NCBI RefSeq assembly: GCF_002198115.1 | Contig: NZ_NGNR01000004.1 | Location: forward strand, 265,011 to 329,010 | Reading direction: 5' to 3' | Length of the DNA stretch: 64,000 nt | Source of the DNA: Robiginitalea sediminis | GTDB taxonomy: Bacteria > Bacteroidota > Bacteroidia > Flavobacteriales > Flavobacteriaceae | In this document: piece by piece, positions 45,525-54,036 of the stretch | How positions within the stretch are numbered: position 1 is the first letter of the stretch | Layout of the letters: every line of letters starts with the position of its first letter | The notes under the pieces: generated by a model | What the model saw: the letters and a program-made list of their open reading frames with translations, nothing else | Told to the model about the DNA's origin: nothing | Databases searched by the model: none | Program-made: the position numbers and the translations under genes

Positions 45525-46511
45525 ATGGGAAACAAGAAGAACATCGCCGTTATCATGGGCGGCTTTTCCAGCGAATACGAGATCTCCCTGAAAAGCGGAG
45601 CAGTGGTCTGCAAATGGCTCGATCCCGAGCGCTACAGGGCCTACCCCGTGGTTATTGGCCGCGAGGCCTGGGAATTCAAAGATCCGGACGGGAATACCTT
45701 CCCGGTAAACCGCCACGATTTCAGCGTGGCGCTTCCCACAGGTACGCTGCACTTCGATTGCGTTTTCAATGCCATCCACGGGGCCCCTGGGGAAAACGGG
45801 CTGATGCAGGCCTACTTCGAGCTTATCGGAATGCCCCAAACAGCCTGCGACTTCTACGCCTCAGCCCTGACTTTCAACAAACGGGACCTGTTGAGCGTGC
45901 TGCGGGTACACCACGTACCCTGTGCGCCGTCCTACCACCTGGACAAGGGGCAGGAAATCCGCATAGAGGAGATCCTGAACAAGGTAGGGCTCCCCTGTTT
46001 TGTAAAGGCCAACCGGGCCGGCAGCAGTTTCGGGATCAGTATGGTCCGGGAAGCCTCTGAATTACCCACAGCGATAGCACATGCTTTGCGGGAAGACGAC
46101 GAAGTACTGATCGAAACCGCCCTGCAGGGGCGCGAGGTATCCGTTGGGGTTATCCGCTACCAGGGCCAGACCCGCGTCCTGCCCATTACCGAGATCATCC
46201 CGGAGGGAGACTTTTTCGATTTCGAGGCCAAGTACGAAGGCAAATCCCAGGAAATTACCCCGGCCAACCTATCCGAGGCCGAGGCCGATCGTGTCCGGGA
46301 ACTGGCTGCCCGGATTTACGACACCCTCAAGCTGAAAGGCTACAGCCGTAGTGAATTTATCCTGGTGGACGGTATCCCGCATCTGTTGGAGGTCAATACA
46401 ACCCCGGGGCTCACAGAGGCGAGCCTGCTCCCACAGCAGGCCAGGGCAGCGGGCATCTCGCTGCAGGAACTCTTCTCAAGCGCTGTGGAAGAGGCGTTGG
46501 CCAAAAAGTAG
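45525..46511 (+). CDS. ddl: D-alanine--D-alanine ligase
   Basis: 328 residues, ATP-grasp. It makes the D-Ala-D-Ala end of peptidoglycan precursors. Seen: the N-terminal IMGGFSSEYEISLKSG, FNAIHGAPGENGLMQAYFEL, FVKANRAGSSFGISMV (ATP loop) and LLEVNTTPGLTEASLLP at the Mg2+ site. It lies 75 bp from the divergent PASTA gene and 27 bp before coaD. Confidence 0.95.
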   Translation: MGNKKNIAVIMGGFSSEYEISLKSGAVVCKWLDPERYRAYPVVIGREAWEFKDPDGNTFPVNRHDFSVALPTGTLHFDCVFNAIHGAPGENGLMQAYFELIGMPQTACDFYASALTFNKRDLLSVLRVHHVPCAPSYHLDKGQEIRIEEILNKVGLPCFVKANRAGSSFGISMVREASELPTAIAHALREDDEVLIETALQGREVSVGVIRYQGQTRVLPITEIIPEGDFFDFEAKYEGKSQEITPANLSEAEADRVRELAARIYDTLKLKGYSRSEFILVDGIPHLLEVNTTPGLTEASLLPQQARAAGISLQELFSSAVEEALAKK

Positions 46512-46538
46512 TACTTTTATAGTCAAAGGAGTTCCGCT

Positions 46539-47006
46539 ATGAAACGCGCCATCTTTCCCGGATCATTCGACCCCATAACCCTGGGGCACTACGACATCAT
46601 CCAGCGGGGCATTTCCTTGTTCGACGAGCTCATCATAGCCATTGGGGAAAACGCGGACAAGCGTTACATGTTTTCCCTGGAAGAGCGGATGGGCTTCATT
46701 AAAGAGGCCTTCCGTGGGGAGAAACGCATCCGGGTAGAGTCCTACGAGGGCCTTACGGTAGACTTCTGCAAAAAAGTCGGGGCTGGCTTTATCCTGAGGG
46801 GGCTCCGCAACCCCGGGGACTTTGAATTCGAAAAAGCTATAGCCCATACCAACCGGAAACTCTCGGAAATCGAAACCGTCTTCCTGCTCACCGCTTCGGG
46901 CAAGTCGTATATCAGTTCCTCCATCGTACGGGATGTGATCCGCCACGGGGGGGACTACACCGGGCTGGTCCCGGAAACGGTGCGCTTTCAGGGCCCGCGA
47001 AGCTGA
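46539..47006 (+). CDS. coaD: Phosphopantetheine adenylyltransferase
   Basis: 155 residues. It makes dephospho-CoA from 4'-phosphopantetheine and ATP. Seen: AIFPGSFDPITLGHYDII with the (H/T)xGH motif TLGH, FILRGLRNPGDFEFE and the YISSSIVRDVIRHGGD end. It follows ddl in the same direction. Confidence 0.96.
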   Translation: MKRAIFPGSFDPITLGHYDIIQRGISLFDELIIAIGENADKRYMFSLEERMGFIKEAFRGEKRIRVESYEGLTVDFCKKVGAGFILRGLRNPGDFEFEKAIAHTNRKLSEIETVFLLTASGKSYISSSIVRDVIRHGGDYTGLVPETVRFQGPRS

Positions 47007-47144
47007 TACCGCAGACGCAAAAGACGGGTATCCGCAAGGCCCAACCCCGGGAATTCCCACCCTCACAACGCCAATCCCCCCTTTCACAACATTACTTGCC
47101 TTCTGTAGTCCTTGGCTTATACTTTAGTAGGAAATTTCCTATTT

Positions 47145-48995
47145 ATGATCCGGGATATCCCCTCAGGCATACATACCTACCTGGTCCGGCAACTGCCCGT
47201 CCCCACTGCTTTCTTCAACCGGCAGCTGGAGGTGGTATACGCATCGGATTCCTGGATAGCCATTTTCGGGTCGTTGGGGAAATCGGTCCTGGGCAGCACC
47301 GTAAAGGAATTGGCGCCCAACGCCCCGAAACGCTGGATGGATATCCTGGAAAACTGCCTGGAAGGGGTTACCGGCCAGAAAGGGACTGAGCGGGTATTTG
47401 GTCCGGACAATCAGGAAATCTGGTACGAATATGCCAACAGCCCCTGGTTTGACGAAAACGAAAACATCATTGGCGCCATCGTACAAGTGACCGATGTGAC
47501 CCAGCGGGTGCGCAAGGAACTCGAATACGAGAAAACCCGCATCCTGCTGGAAGCCAATGCAGAACTCGCCCTTATAGGGAGTTGGGAATATGACGTGGAG
47601 CGGGATTCCCTCAAGTGGAGCGATATGACCCGGCAGATTCATGAAGTACCCTTGCATTATACACCTACCCTGGAGTCTGCTATCCATTTTTACAAGGAAG
47701 GGTATTCGCGTAATACCATTACCCAAAAAGTGTACTTGGCCATTGACACCGGACAATCCTGGAGTGAAAAACTGCAGCTCATCACCGCCGAAGGGAGGGA
47801 AATCTGGGTTGTGGCTTCAGGTAAGCCGCTTTACAAAGGCGGGAAATACATCGGATTGGTCGGCACCCTGCAGGACGTGACCGAAATCACCCTGTCGGAA
47901 CAGAAAATCACGGAAAGCGAGCGGCTGCTGAGCACGGTGGTAGATAACCTGCCCCTAAACGTATACATCAAGGACCTGGAATCCCGCAAGACCCTGGTCA
48001 ACAAATCGGAATGTGCCTACATGGGGGTAACCGAACCTTCGGAACTGATCGGTAAATCGGACTTCGACCTATACGATGCCCGGATGGCCCAGGTCTCCAG
48101 GGATGAGGACCTCTATGTCATGAACAATGGCAAGTCCATCCTGGGCAAAGAAACGCTCTCCGTGCGAAAGGACGGCTCCACCACCTATTTCCTGTCCTCT
48201 AAAATCCCGCTGCTCGATGCCAGCAACCAGATCTATGGCCTGCTGGGGGTGAGCCTCGACATTACCGATCTGAAAAACAAGGAAAACGAACTACGGGACC
48301 TGATAGACGTTACCTCCCGTCAGAATGCCAAGCTGCTGAATTTTGCCCATATCGTTTCGCATAACCTCCGCTCTCACTCCGCCAACTTTTCCATGTTGCT
48401 CGAGCTATTGGCCGCCGAGGAGGACCCCGAAGAAGCGAGGCGAATCGTCCGCATGCTCACCGGTGCTTCCGACAACCTGATGGAAGCCCTGGAAAACCTG
48501 CAGGAAGTCGTGGCCCTGAATGCCTCCACCGAAATCCGGATGACCCCTGTTAACCTGAGGGGGGCGGTAAGCAGGGCGGAAGACCAGCTTGCTGCGTTCC
48601 TCGGAGCCAACCAGGCTTGCTTACACAACGATATTCCCGCCGAACTCACCATTACTGCTGTACCTGCCTATATGGAGAATATTCTGGAAAATTTCATCAC
48701 CAACGCCGTAAAGTACCGGCATCCGGAACGGACGCCTGAAATCCGCCTCTCGGCCCGCAAAGCCGGCGGGAAGATAGAGCTCAGCATTGCCGACAACGGC
48801 CTGGGGATAGACCTGGACATGTACGGAGACAAGCTTTTTGGCATGTATAAGACCTTCCATAAACACCCGGACGCCAAGGGTATCGGGCTGTATATCGTCA
48901 AAAACCAGATCGAGGCCATGCAAGCTAAAATACTGACCTGCAGTGAAGTCGATCAGGGAACCACCTTTAAAATTTATTTCAATGATGCAGTTTGA
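47145..48995 (+). CDS. PAS-domain sensor histidine kinase
   Basis: 616 residues from ATG 47145; TTG 47112 is an alternative start. No membrane segment is seen, so it is probably soluble. Three PAS domains (about 12-110, 130-250, 265-385) precede a divergent HisKA-like helix with the phospho-acceptor in FAHIVSHNLRSHSANF (about 410) and an HATPase domain with ITNAVKYRHPE and DNGLGIDLDMYGDKLFGMYK. The H-box S-H-N-L-R replaces the usual S-H-E-L-R/K. It overlaps the response regulator gene by about 14 bp. Confidence 0.9.
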   Translation: MIRDIPSGIHTYLVRQLPVPTAFFNRQLEVVYASDSWIAIFGSLGKSVLGSTVKELAPNAPKRWMDILENCLEGVTGQKGTERVFGPDNQEIWYEYANSPWFDENENIIGAIVQVTDVTQRVRKELEYEKTRILLEANAELALIGSWEYDVERDSLKWSDMTRQIHEVPLHYTPTLESAIHFYKEGYSRNTITQKVYLAIDTGQSWSEKLQLITAEGREIWVVASGKPLYKGGKYIGLVGTLQDVTEITLSEQKITESERLLSTVVDNLPLNVYIKDLESRKTLVNKSECAYMGVTEPSELIGKSDFDLYDARMAQVSRDEDLYVMNNGKSILGKETLSVRKDGSTTYFLSSKIPLLDASNQIYGLLGVSLDITDLKNKENELRDLIDVTSRQNAKLLNFAHIVSHNLRSHSANFSMLLELLAAEEDPEEARRIVRMLTGASDNLMEALENLQEVVALNASTEIRMTPVNLRGAVSRAEDQLAAFLGANQACLHNDIPAELTITAVPAYMENILENFITNAVKYRHPERTPEIRLSARKAGGKIELSIADNGLGIDLDMYGDKLFGMYKTFHKHPDAKGIGLYIVKNQIEAMQAKILTCSEVDQGTTFKIYFNDAV

Positions 48996-49386
48996 TTCGA
49001 TTTGTGTAATAGACGACGACCCCATCGTGGTATTCGGGATCCGGAAAATGCTTCAGGGCGCCTTCCCGGATGCTACCTTCACCTCGTACGAAAACGGCAA
49101 GGTCGCCCTGGACCACCTCAGCGCCGCAGTGGCCTCCGCAAGCCCATTGCCCAGGCATATCCTGTTGGACATCAACATGCCCATCATGGACGGGTGGCAG
49201 TTCCTGGACGCCTTTATCAGGCTCCCGATAACCGAACCCATGGATATTACCATAATCACCTCGTCCATAGACCCGGCAGACCTGCAGCAATGGGAAACCT
49301 TCCGGGGCCTCACGCATCACCGGCTGGAATTCCGAAACAAACCCATTAAAAAAGAGGACCTTATTGCCATAGTCCGCGCCGCCTGA
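48982..49386 (+). CDS. Single-domain (CheY-like) response regulator
   Basis: 134 residues consisting of a receiver domain only. The acidic pocket is IDDDP near the N-terminus, the phospho-acceptor Asp is in HILLDINMPIMDGWQFLD (near 58), Thr/Ser are in ITIITSS, and Lys is in FRNKPI. The start overlaps the kinase 3' end, and a second ATG lies 3 bp on. Coupled translation points to a dedicated pair. With no output domain it may pass phosphate on or bind a partner. Confidence 0.9.
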   Translation: MMQFDSICVIDDDPIVVFGIRKMLQGAFPDATFTSYENGKVALDHLSAAVASASPLPRHILLDINMPIMDGWQFLDAFIRLPITEPMDITIITSSIDPADLQQWETFRGLTHHRLEFRNKPIKKEDLIAIVRAA

Positions 49387-49402
49387 GCTCTTGCTTTTTT
49401 GG

Positions 49403-49410
49403 TACCTTTG
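49403..49410 (+). promoter_or_regulatory. -7 element of the M14 peptidase gene
   Basis: TACCTTTG is an exact match to TAnnTTTG, 25 bp before ATG 49436. No clear TTTG lies at the right distance upstream. Confidence 0.4.
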
Positions 49411-49435
49411 CCACATCCAAGCAAAGCGATACCCC

Positions 49436-51181
49436 ATGCAGCGTATAGGCCTGTTTCTGCTCACTGCCGCCCTGGTGCTTACCGGTTGCCGGCAACAGGA
49501 AAAAAGCGAGCGGGAGTCCTTCCCTACCCCATTTGAGATTGGGGGCGGGAATACCACCCCCCCTTATTCCGAAGTCGTGGATTTCTATATCCGTCTGGCT
49601 CGGGAATTCCCACAGGTCAACATGCAGACCCTGGGGATGACCGACAGCCGCACCCCCTTGCACCTGGTTACCTTCAACCCGGAGGGCAACTTTAATTTCC
49701 AGAGGCTGCGGGAAGAAAAAACCGTGCTGCTGGTACTCAATGGCATCCACCCCGGAGAACCGGATGGGATAGATGCCAGTATGATGCTGATGCGCGACCT
49801 GGCCACAGGAATACTGGAAATACCCGAGAATACAGTAATCGCATTGGTTCCCGTATACAATATAGGCGGGGCCCTGCAACGCAACAGTACTTCCCGTGCC
49901 AACCAGAACGGGCCAACCGAATATGGATTCCGGGGCAATGCCCGAAATTTCGACCTCAACCGGGATTTTATCAAAATGGATACCCGGAATGCGCAGAGCT
50001 TTGCCGAGATTTTCCATTTGGTCCAACCGGATTTTTTCCTGGACACCCATGTGAGCAATGGGGCAGATTACGCCTACGTCCTTACCCACCTTTTTACCCA
50101 GCAACAAAAACTCGGAGGACCACTGGGCGCCTATCAGGACGCGGTCCTTCGGCCTGCCCTGGAAGAGGCCCTGCTGCAGGAGGGCTGGGACATTACCCCC
50201 TATGTAAACGTCTTCAACAGGCCTCCTGACGGGGGGTTTACCCAGTTTATGGATTCCCCCAGATATTCTACCGGTTATACCGCACTCTGGAATACGCCGG
50301 GGATGATGCTCGAAACCCACATGCTCAAACCCTACTCCAGTCGGGTTGCAGGTACCTACGCCGTCCTGAAAGCCCTTCTGGGAATAATGGGCAAACATGG
50401 GAATACCCTGGTGGAACAACGGGAGGAAGCGGGTCAAAAATGGGTTCCGGGCGCCTACTATCCATTGGGATGGGCTGTGGATAGCAGCGCCTCCCGTATG
50501 CTGAATTTCAAAGGCTTCCGTGCAGACACCCTGCAAAGTGCTGTAACCGGTCAGCCCCGGTTGAAATACGACCCGGATACCCCTATGGACATTGCAGTAC
50601 CCTATTACGATACCTTCAGGCCCACAGATTCGGTGCTTATCCCCAAGGGCTATATGGTCCCAGGACAGTGGGAGCAAGTGCGCGAACGTCTGGACTGGAA
50701 CCGCATCCGGTACCGGGTCCTGGACAAGGATACCACCATGCAAGTTACTGCCTACCGAATTGCCGGCTACCAAACCTATTCCAACCCCTATGAGGGGCAC
50801 TACCCCCACTACGCTACCCGGGTGGAAGCAGATACCCTGGAAATCCCCTTCCGGGCCGGAGACCTCTGGATCCCCACAGACCAGGCCGGAGTACGATACC
50901 TGTTGGAGACCCTGGAGCCCATGGCTCCGGATTCCTTTTTCAATTGGAATTTCTTCGATACCATCCTGCAGCGCAAAGAGGGTTTTTCCCCCTATGTCTT
51001 CGAGGAAACCGCCCTGGCAATGCTCCAGGCCGATTCCGTTTTGAATCGGATTTTTTCGGAGAAAAAGGCGGCAGATCCGGCATTTGCCAACAGCGGCTAT
51101 GCCCAGCTCAGCTGGCTCTACGCCCGCAGCCCTCACTATGAGGCGGCATACAACCGATACCCCGTGTACCGGGTGGAATAA
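49436..51181 (+). CDS. M14-family zinc carboxypeptidase, lipoprotein
   Basis: 581 residues from ATG 49436. The N-terminus (MQRIGLFLLTAALVLTGCRQ) is a lipoprotein signal with the acylated Cys in LTGC. M14 marks are present: HxxE in GIHPGEPDG (about 104-107), the substrate Arg in NFDLNRDF, the third zinc His in DTHVSNGA (near 204) and the catalytic Glu in MMLETHM (near 292). The remaining C-terminus is of unknown role. It is likely anchored in the outer membrane or periplasm and trims peptides. Confidence 0.88.
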   Translation: MQRIGLFLLTAALVLTGCRQQEKSERESFPTPFEIGGGNTTPPYSEVVDFYIRLAREFPQVNMQTLGMTDSRTPLHLVTFNPEGNFNFQRLREEKTVLLVLNGIHPGEPDGIDASMMLMRDLATGILEIPENTVIALVPVYNIGGALQRNSTSRANQNGPTEYGFRGNARNFDLNRDFIKMDTRNAQSFAEIFHLVQPDFFLDTHVSNGADYAYVLTHLFTQQQKLGGPLGAYQDAVLRPALEEALLQEGWDITPYVNVFNRPPDGGFTQFMDSPRYSTGYTALWNTPGMMLETHMLKPYSSRVAGTYAVLKALLGIMGKHGNTLVEQREEAGQKWVPGAYYPLGWAVDSSASRMLNFKGFRADTLQSAVTGQPRLKYDPDTPMDIAVPYYDTFRPTDSVLIPKGYMVPGQWEQVRERLDWNRIRYRVLDKDTTMQVTAYRIAGYQTYSNPYEGHYPHYATRVEADTLEIPFRAGDLWIPTDQAGVRYLLETLEPMAPDSFFNWNFFDTILQRKEGFSPYVFEETALAMLQADSVLNRIFSEKKAADPAFANSGYAQLSWLYARSPHYEAAYNRYPVYRVE

Positions 51182-51184
51182 ATG

Positions 51185-51781
51185 TTAGTGAACCGGATGT
51201 TCAAATAAGATCCGGATATTAATGTAGGATTGTTCCAGGGCTTTCTGGATTTTCCGCGGCCCCTTCCACTTGACTTTCAGGATGCCCTCGCTTTTCTGGC
51301 CCTCCAGCGGACCCGTATAGGACGTGGTCATGGCATACCAGTGGACCTGTTTGAGTTTGTATTTACCATTCCGCTTAAGTACGTGGTAAGTGGTGCGGAG
51401 GAAATTCTCGATTTCGAGGCCCTGTACCCCGGTTTCCTCTTCAACTTCCCGTATGGCGCAGACCTCCAGCTTTTCCTTCTTCTTGCAAACGCCTTTGGGC
51501 AGGTCCCATTTCTCGTTGCGGTATATAAAAAGAACCTTGCCTTTTTTATTGGTAACAACACCCCCTGCCGCTACTATCATGGGGATGGCCTGGGTGAATT
51601 TATTCAGGATTTCCTCGAGGTTGGGGTGGTAAATGTAGGCCCGGTCGAGCTTTTTCCGATATAGGGCATCCACGGCGGCCTTTACCGACTGGTTGTTCAT
51701 CTTGAAGTACTCCCCTTCCCCCACATCCATGATTTTATCCGTGAGGATCAGAGGGCGTTCATTCACAAAAACTTTATACAT
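51185..51781 (-). CDS. Nudix hydrolase with N-terminal extension
   Basis: 198 residues. The Nudix box G-x5-E-x7-REVEEETGV is complete at 97-119. The first about 65 residues are a separate region of unknown role. Nudix enzymes split nucleoside diphosphates linked to another group; the substrate is not predictable from sequence. Its ATG lies only 7 bp from the divergent pyrE ATG, so its promoter must lie within pyrE. Confidence 0.9.
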   Translation of the reverse strand: MYKVFVNERPLILTDKIMDVGEGEYFKMNNQSVKAAVDALYRKKLDRAYIYHPNLEEILNKFTQAIPMIVAAGGVVTNKKGKVLFIYRNEKWDLPKGVCKKKEKLEVCAIREVEEETGVQGLEIENFLRTTYHVLKRNGKYKLKQVHWYAMTTSYTGPLEGQKSEGILKVKWKGPRKIQKALEQSYINIRILFEHPVH

Positions 51782-51788
51782 TTACGCC

Positions 51789-52430
51789 ATGGTTTTAAAC
51801 GAAGAAACGGCCCGTAAAACGGCGGAACTACTGCTGCAAATAAATGCAATAAAATTAAAACCAGAAAATCCCTTTACATGGGCTTCAGGCTGGAAATCTC
51901 CCATCTATTGCGATAACAGGATTGTCCTGTCCTTTCCCCAGGTACGCAACTACGTGCGGGACGAACTCGCCCGGGGGGTGGAAACCCTCTACGGCAAACC
52001 CGACCTGATTGTAGGGGTGGCCACCGGGGCCATCGGGATAGGGGTTTTGGTTGCCGAAAAACTGGGGCTGCCCTTTGCCTATGTAAGGCCCCAGCCCAAA
52101 TCGCACGGCCGGCAGAACCAGGTGGAAGGCCTGGCAGAAGCCGGGCAGCAGGTGGTGGTGATCGAAGACCTGATCAGTACCGGGATGAGCAGCCTGAATG
52201 CCGTAGACGCCCTCCTGGACCAGGGCCTCAAGGTAAAGGGGATGCTGGGGATATTCACCTATGGCTTCCCATTGTCGGAGGAGCGCTTTAATGCCCGGGA
52301 ACTCGAGGTACATACCCTGAGCAACTACGAACACCTGATCCGCCTGGCATCGCAGAGCGGCTTCATCAGGGAAGCCCAACTTGAAACCCTGCGGGAATGG
52401 CGCGCCAACCCGCAACAATGGAACCCTTAA
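51789..52430 (+). CDS. pyrE: Orotate phosphoribosyltransferase
   Basis: 213 residues from ATG 51789. It makes OMP from orotate and PRPP. The PRPP loop is seen as VVVIEDLISTGMSSLNA (about 118-134), with the conserved YVRPQPKSHG (about 98-107) and ASGWKSPIYCDNR near the N-terminus. A -7-like element TACATTTA lies at 51777-51784, which would give an almost leaderless RNA. The next gene starts one base after its stop. Confidence 0.94.
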   Translation: MVLNEETARKTAELLLQINAIKLKPENPFTWASGWKSPIYCDNRIVLSFPQVRNYVRDELARGVETLYGKPDLIVGVATGAIGIGVLVAEKLGLPFAYVRPQPKSHGRQNQVEGLAEAGQQVVVIEDLISTGMSSLNAVDALLDQGLKVKGMLGIFTYGFPLSEERFNARELEVHTLSNYEHLIRLASQSGFIREAQLETLREWRANPQQWNP

Positions 52431-52431
52431 C

Positions 52432-52824
52432 ATGCATATAGAAGCACCCGTGGCCCAGGTGGGCAAATCCAGGGAAGCGGTATTCGCTTTTCTGACGGAC
52501 CTGAAGAATTTCGAGCAACTCATGCCCGAGAACATCCAGACCTTTGAGGTGCTGGATGAGGACACCTTTCGCTTTGCCCTGAAAGGTATGCCCGAAATTG
52601 TGCTCAGGCGCAAGGAGCAACACCCTCATGAAAAGGTGGTTCTCGGGGCCGCGAGCGACAAGCTCCCCTTTACCCTGCAGGCCGACCTGGTGGAATCCGG
52701 GCCGGATAAGAGTGAGGTAAAACTAAGTTTTCAGGGGGATTTCAATCCCATGATGGCCATGATGATAAAGGGGCCCATAACCAACTTCCTGGGGACCCTC
52801 AGCCAAAACCTGGGCGCCCTGTAA
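52432..52824 (+). CDS. SRPBCC-like protein
   Basis: 130 residues from ATG 52432, one base after the pyrE stop. The pattern (VAQVGKSREAVFAFLTDLKN near the N-terminus, SEVKLSFQGDFNPMM and a long C-terminal helix) fits the START/SRPBCC fold that binds hydrophobic ligands. The ligand is unknown. It is placed directly behind pyrE, as in other flavobacteria by recall, and convergent with birA. Confidence 0.75.
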   Translation: MHIEAPVAQVGKSREAVFAFLTDLKNFEQLMPENIQTFEVLDEDTFRFALKGMPEIVLRRKEQHPHEKVVLGAASDKLPFTLQADLVESGPDKSEVKLSFQGDFNPMMAMMIKGPITNFLGTLSQNLGAL

Positions 52825-52833
52825 TCCCCCGGA

Positions 52834-53565
52834 TCAGTACAACAGTTCTATTTCCTTGAAGCCGCAGGCAAGGGGGGTGTCATCCTCCCTGCGGAGCTGC
52901 AGTTTCCCCCTTGGGCCTACCCCGAGGATTTCGGCCCGGAAAGCTTCTCCTCCCGGCAGGCGGAACCGCATAGCTTCCCCCATGCCGTACAATTCCCCTT
53001 CATAGCCTTTGCGGTATATCCCGGCCCCGCAAAGTGCCAGGCGCTCCAATTCTTCCAGGATGGCTTTGCGTAATTCCAGTAACAAGGGCTCCCGTTCCAC
53101 TTCCGCTCCGGTGACCATCCGCAGGGAAGCAGCACGGGGCAACCCCTCAAAGGCTTGCTGGTTTACGTTGAGGCCTACCCCGATAATACTCCGCCGGATA
53201 TAGGCCCCCTGAAGGGTATTCTCGATGAGGATCCCGCAGATTTTATGCCTACCTGACAAAATGTCGTTGGGCCATTTGATGCGAACTTCGGGGATATCCC
53301 GGGCTTTGAGCACCCTGGAAACCGCCATGGAGACCGCCATGGTAATCCCGAATTGGTCCTGGGTTTTGATGTAAGTTTCTTCTTTCAACAAGCTGAAGGT
53401 TAGGTTTTTACCCGAATCAGATTGCCAGGAAGCGCCTCGCTGCCCCCGCCCTTCGGACTGAAAGTCCGACCACAGGAGCGTCCCGTCTTTGAGCGCCTCC
53501 GTATCGAGGAGCCGCTTCATGGCGGCATTGGTAGAATCCGTGGCACTTATTTTGATCAGGTTCAT
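52834..53565 (-). CDS. birA: Biotin--[acetyl-CoA carboxylase] ligase
   Basis: 243 residues. It activates biotin with ATP and attaches it to the carboxyl carrier protein. The biotinyl-AMP loop is seen as EGRGQRGASWQSDSGKNL (about 38-55), with IKWPNDIL and GILIENTL. There is no N-terminal helix-turn-helix, so it is the ligase-only form and does not act as the biotin repressor. Divergent from rsfS with 88 bp between starts. Confidence 0.95.
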   Translation of the reverse strand: MNLIKISATDSTNAAMKRLLDTEALKDGTLLWSDFQSEGRGQRGASWQSDSGKNLTFSLLKEETYIKTQDQFGITMAVSMAVSRVLKARDIPEVRIKWPNDILSGRHKICGILIENTLQGAYIRRSIIGVGLNVNQQAFEGLPRAASLRMVTGAEVEREPLLLELRKAILEELERLALCGAGIYRKGYEGELYGMGEAMRFRLPGGEAFRAEILGVGPRGKLQLRREDDTPLACGFKEIELLY

Positions 53566-53626
53566 AAGGCTGATTTACACCGGTAAGGGAATGTTAAAGG
53601 GGCCGTCTAAAAAAACAAAAAAATGG

Positions 53627-53634
53627 TAACTTTG
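53627..53634 (+). promoter_or_regulatory. -7 element of the rsfS-ftsH operon
   Basis: TAACTTTG is an exact TAnnTTTG match, 20 bp before ATG 53654. The matching upstream TTTG is not clear. Confidence 0.5.
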
Positions 53635-53653
53635 TACAAACTAAATCTTTTGG

Positions 53654-54028
53654 ATGCAGAAAAGGAAAGCTAGCGCAGATGAATTGATTGCCTCAATCTT
53701 ACACGGAATAGAAGAAGTCAAAGGATTAGACATTAACCTACTGGATTTAAGAGCTATAGACAATACTGTTTGCGACTACTTTGTCATTTGCAGTGGTACT
53801 TCCAACACCCACGTTAACGCCATCGTCAATTCCATTCAGAAAACGGTCAGCAAAACCACCCAAGACAAACCCTGGCATACGGAAGGAACGGATAATGCCG
53901 AATGGGTGCTGATCGATTATGTAAATGTCGTGGTTCACGTATTCCAGAAACACGTCAGGGAGTATTACGATATTGAAGGGCTTTGGGGAGACGCCAAGGT
54001 AACCCTTGTTGAAAGCAGTTATAATTAG
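53654..54028 (+). CDS. rsfS: Ribosome silencing factor RsfS
   Basis: 124 residues; the family core DYFVICSGTSNTHVNAIVNS and WVLIDYVNVVVHVFQKHVRE is complete. RsfS binds uL14 and blocks subunit joining when nutrients are short. It begins the rsfS-ftsH-LUD-cdsA-psd-acbp operon, 8 bp before ftsH. Confidence 0.95.
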   Translation: MQKRKASADELIASILHGIEEVKGLDINLLDLRAIDNTVCDYFVICSGTSNTHVNAIVNSIQKTVSKTTQDKPWHTEGTDNAEWVLIDYVNVVVHVFQKHVREYYDIEGLWGDAKVTLVESSYN

Positions 54029-54036
54029 GAAAAAAC

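Noticed and set aside
49361-51136. 591-codon minus-strand frame opposite the M14 peptidase
   Set aside because: The plus-strand frame has a lipoprotein signal and all M14 active-site residues; the opposite frame has none.
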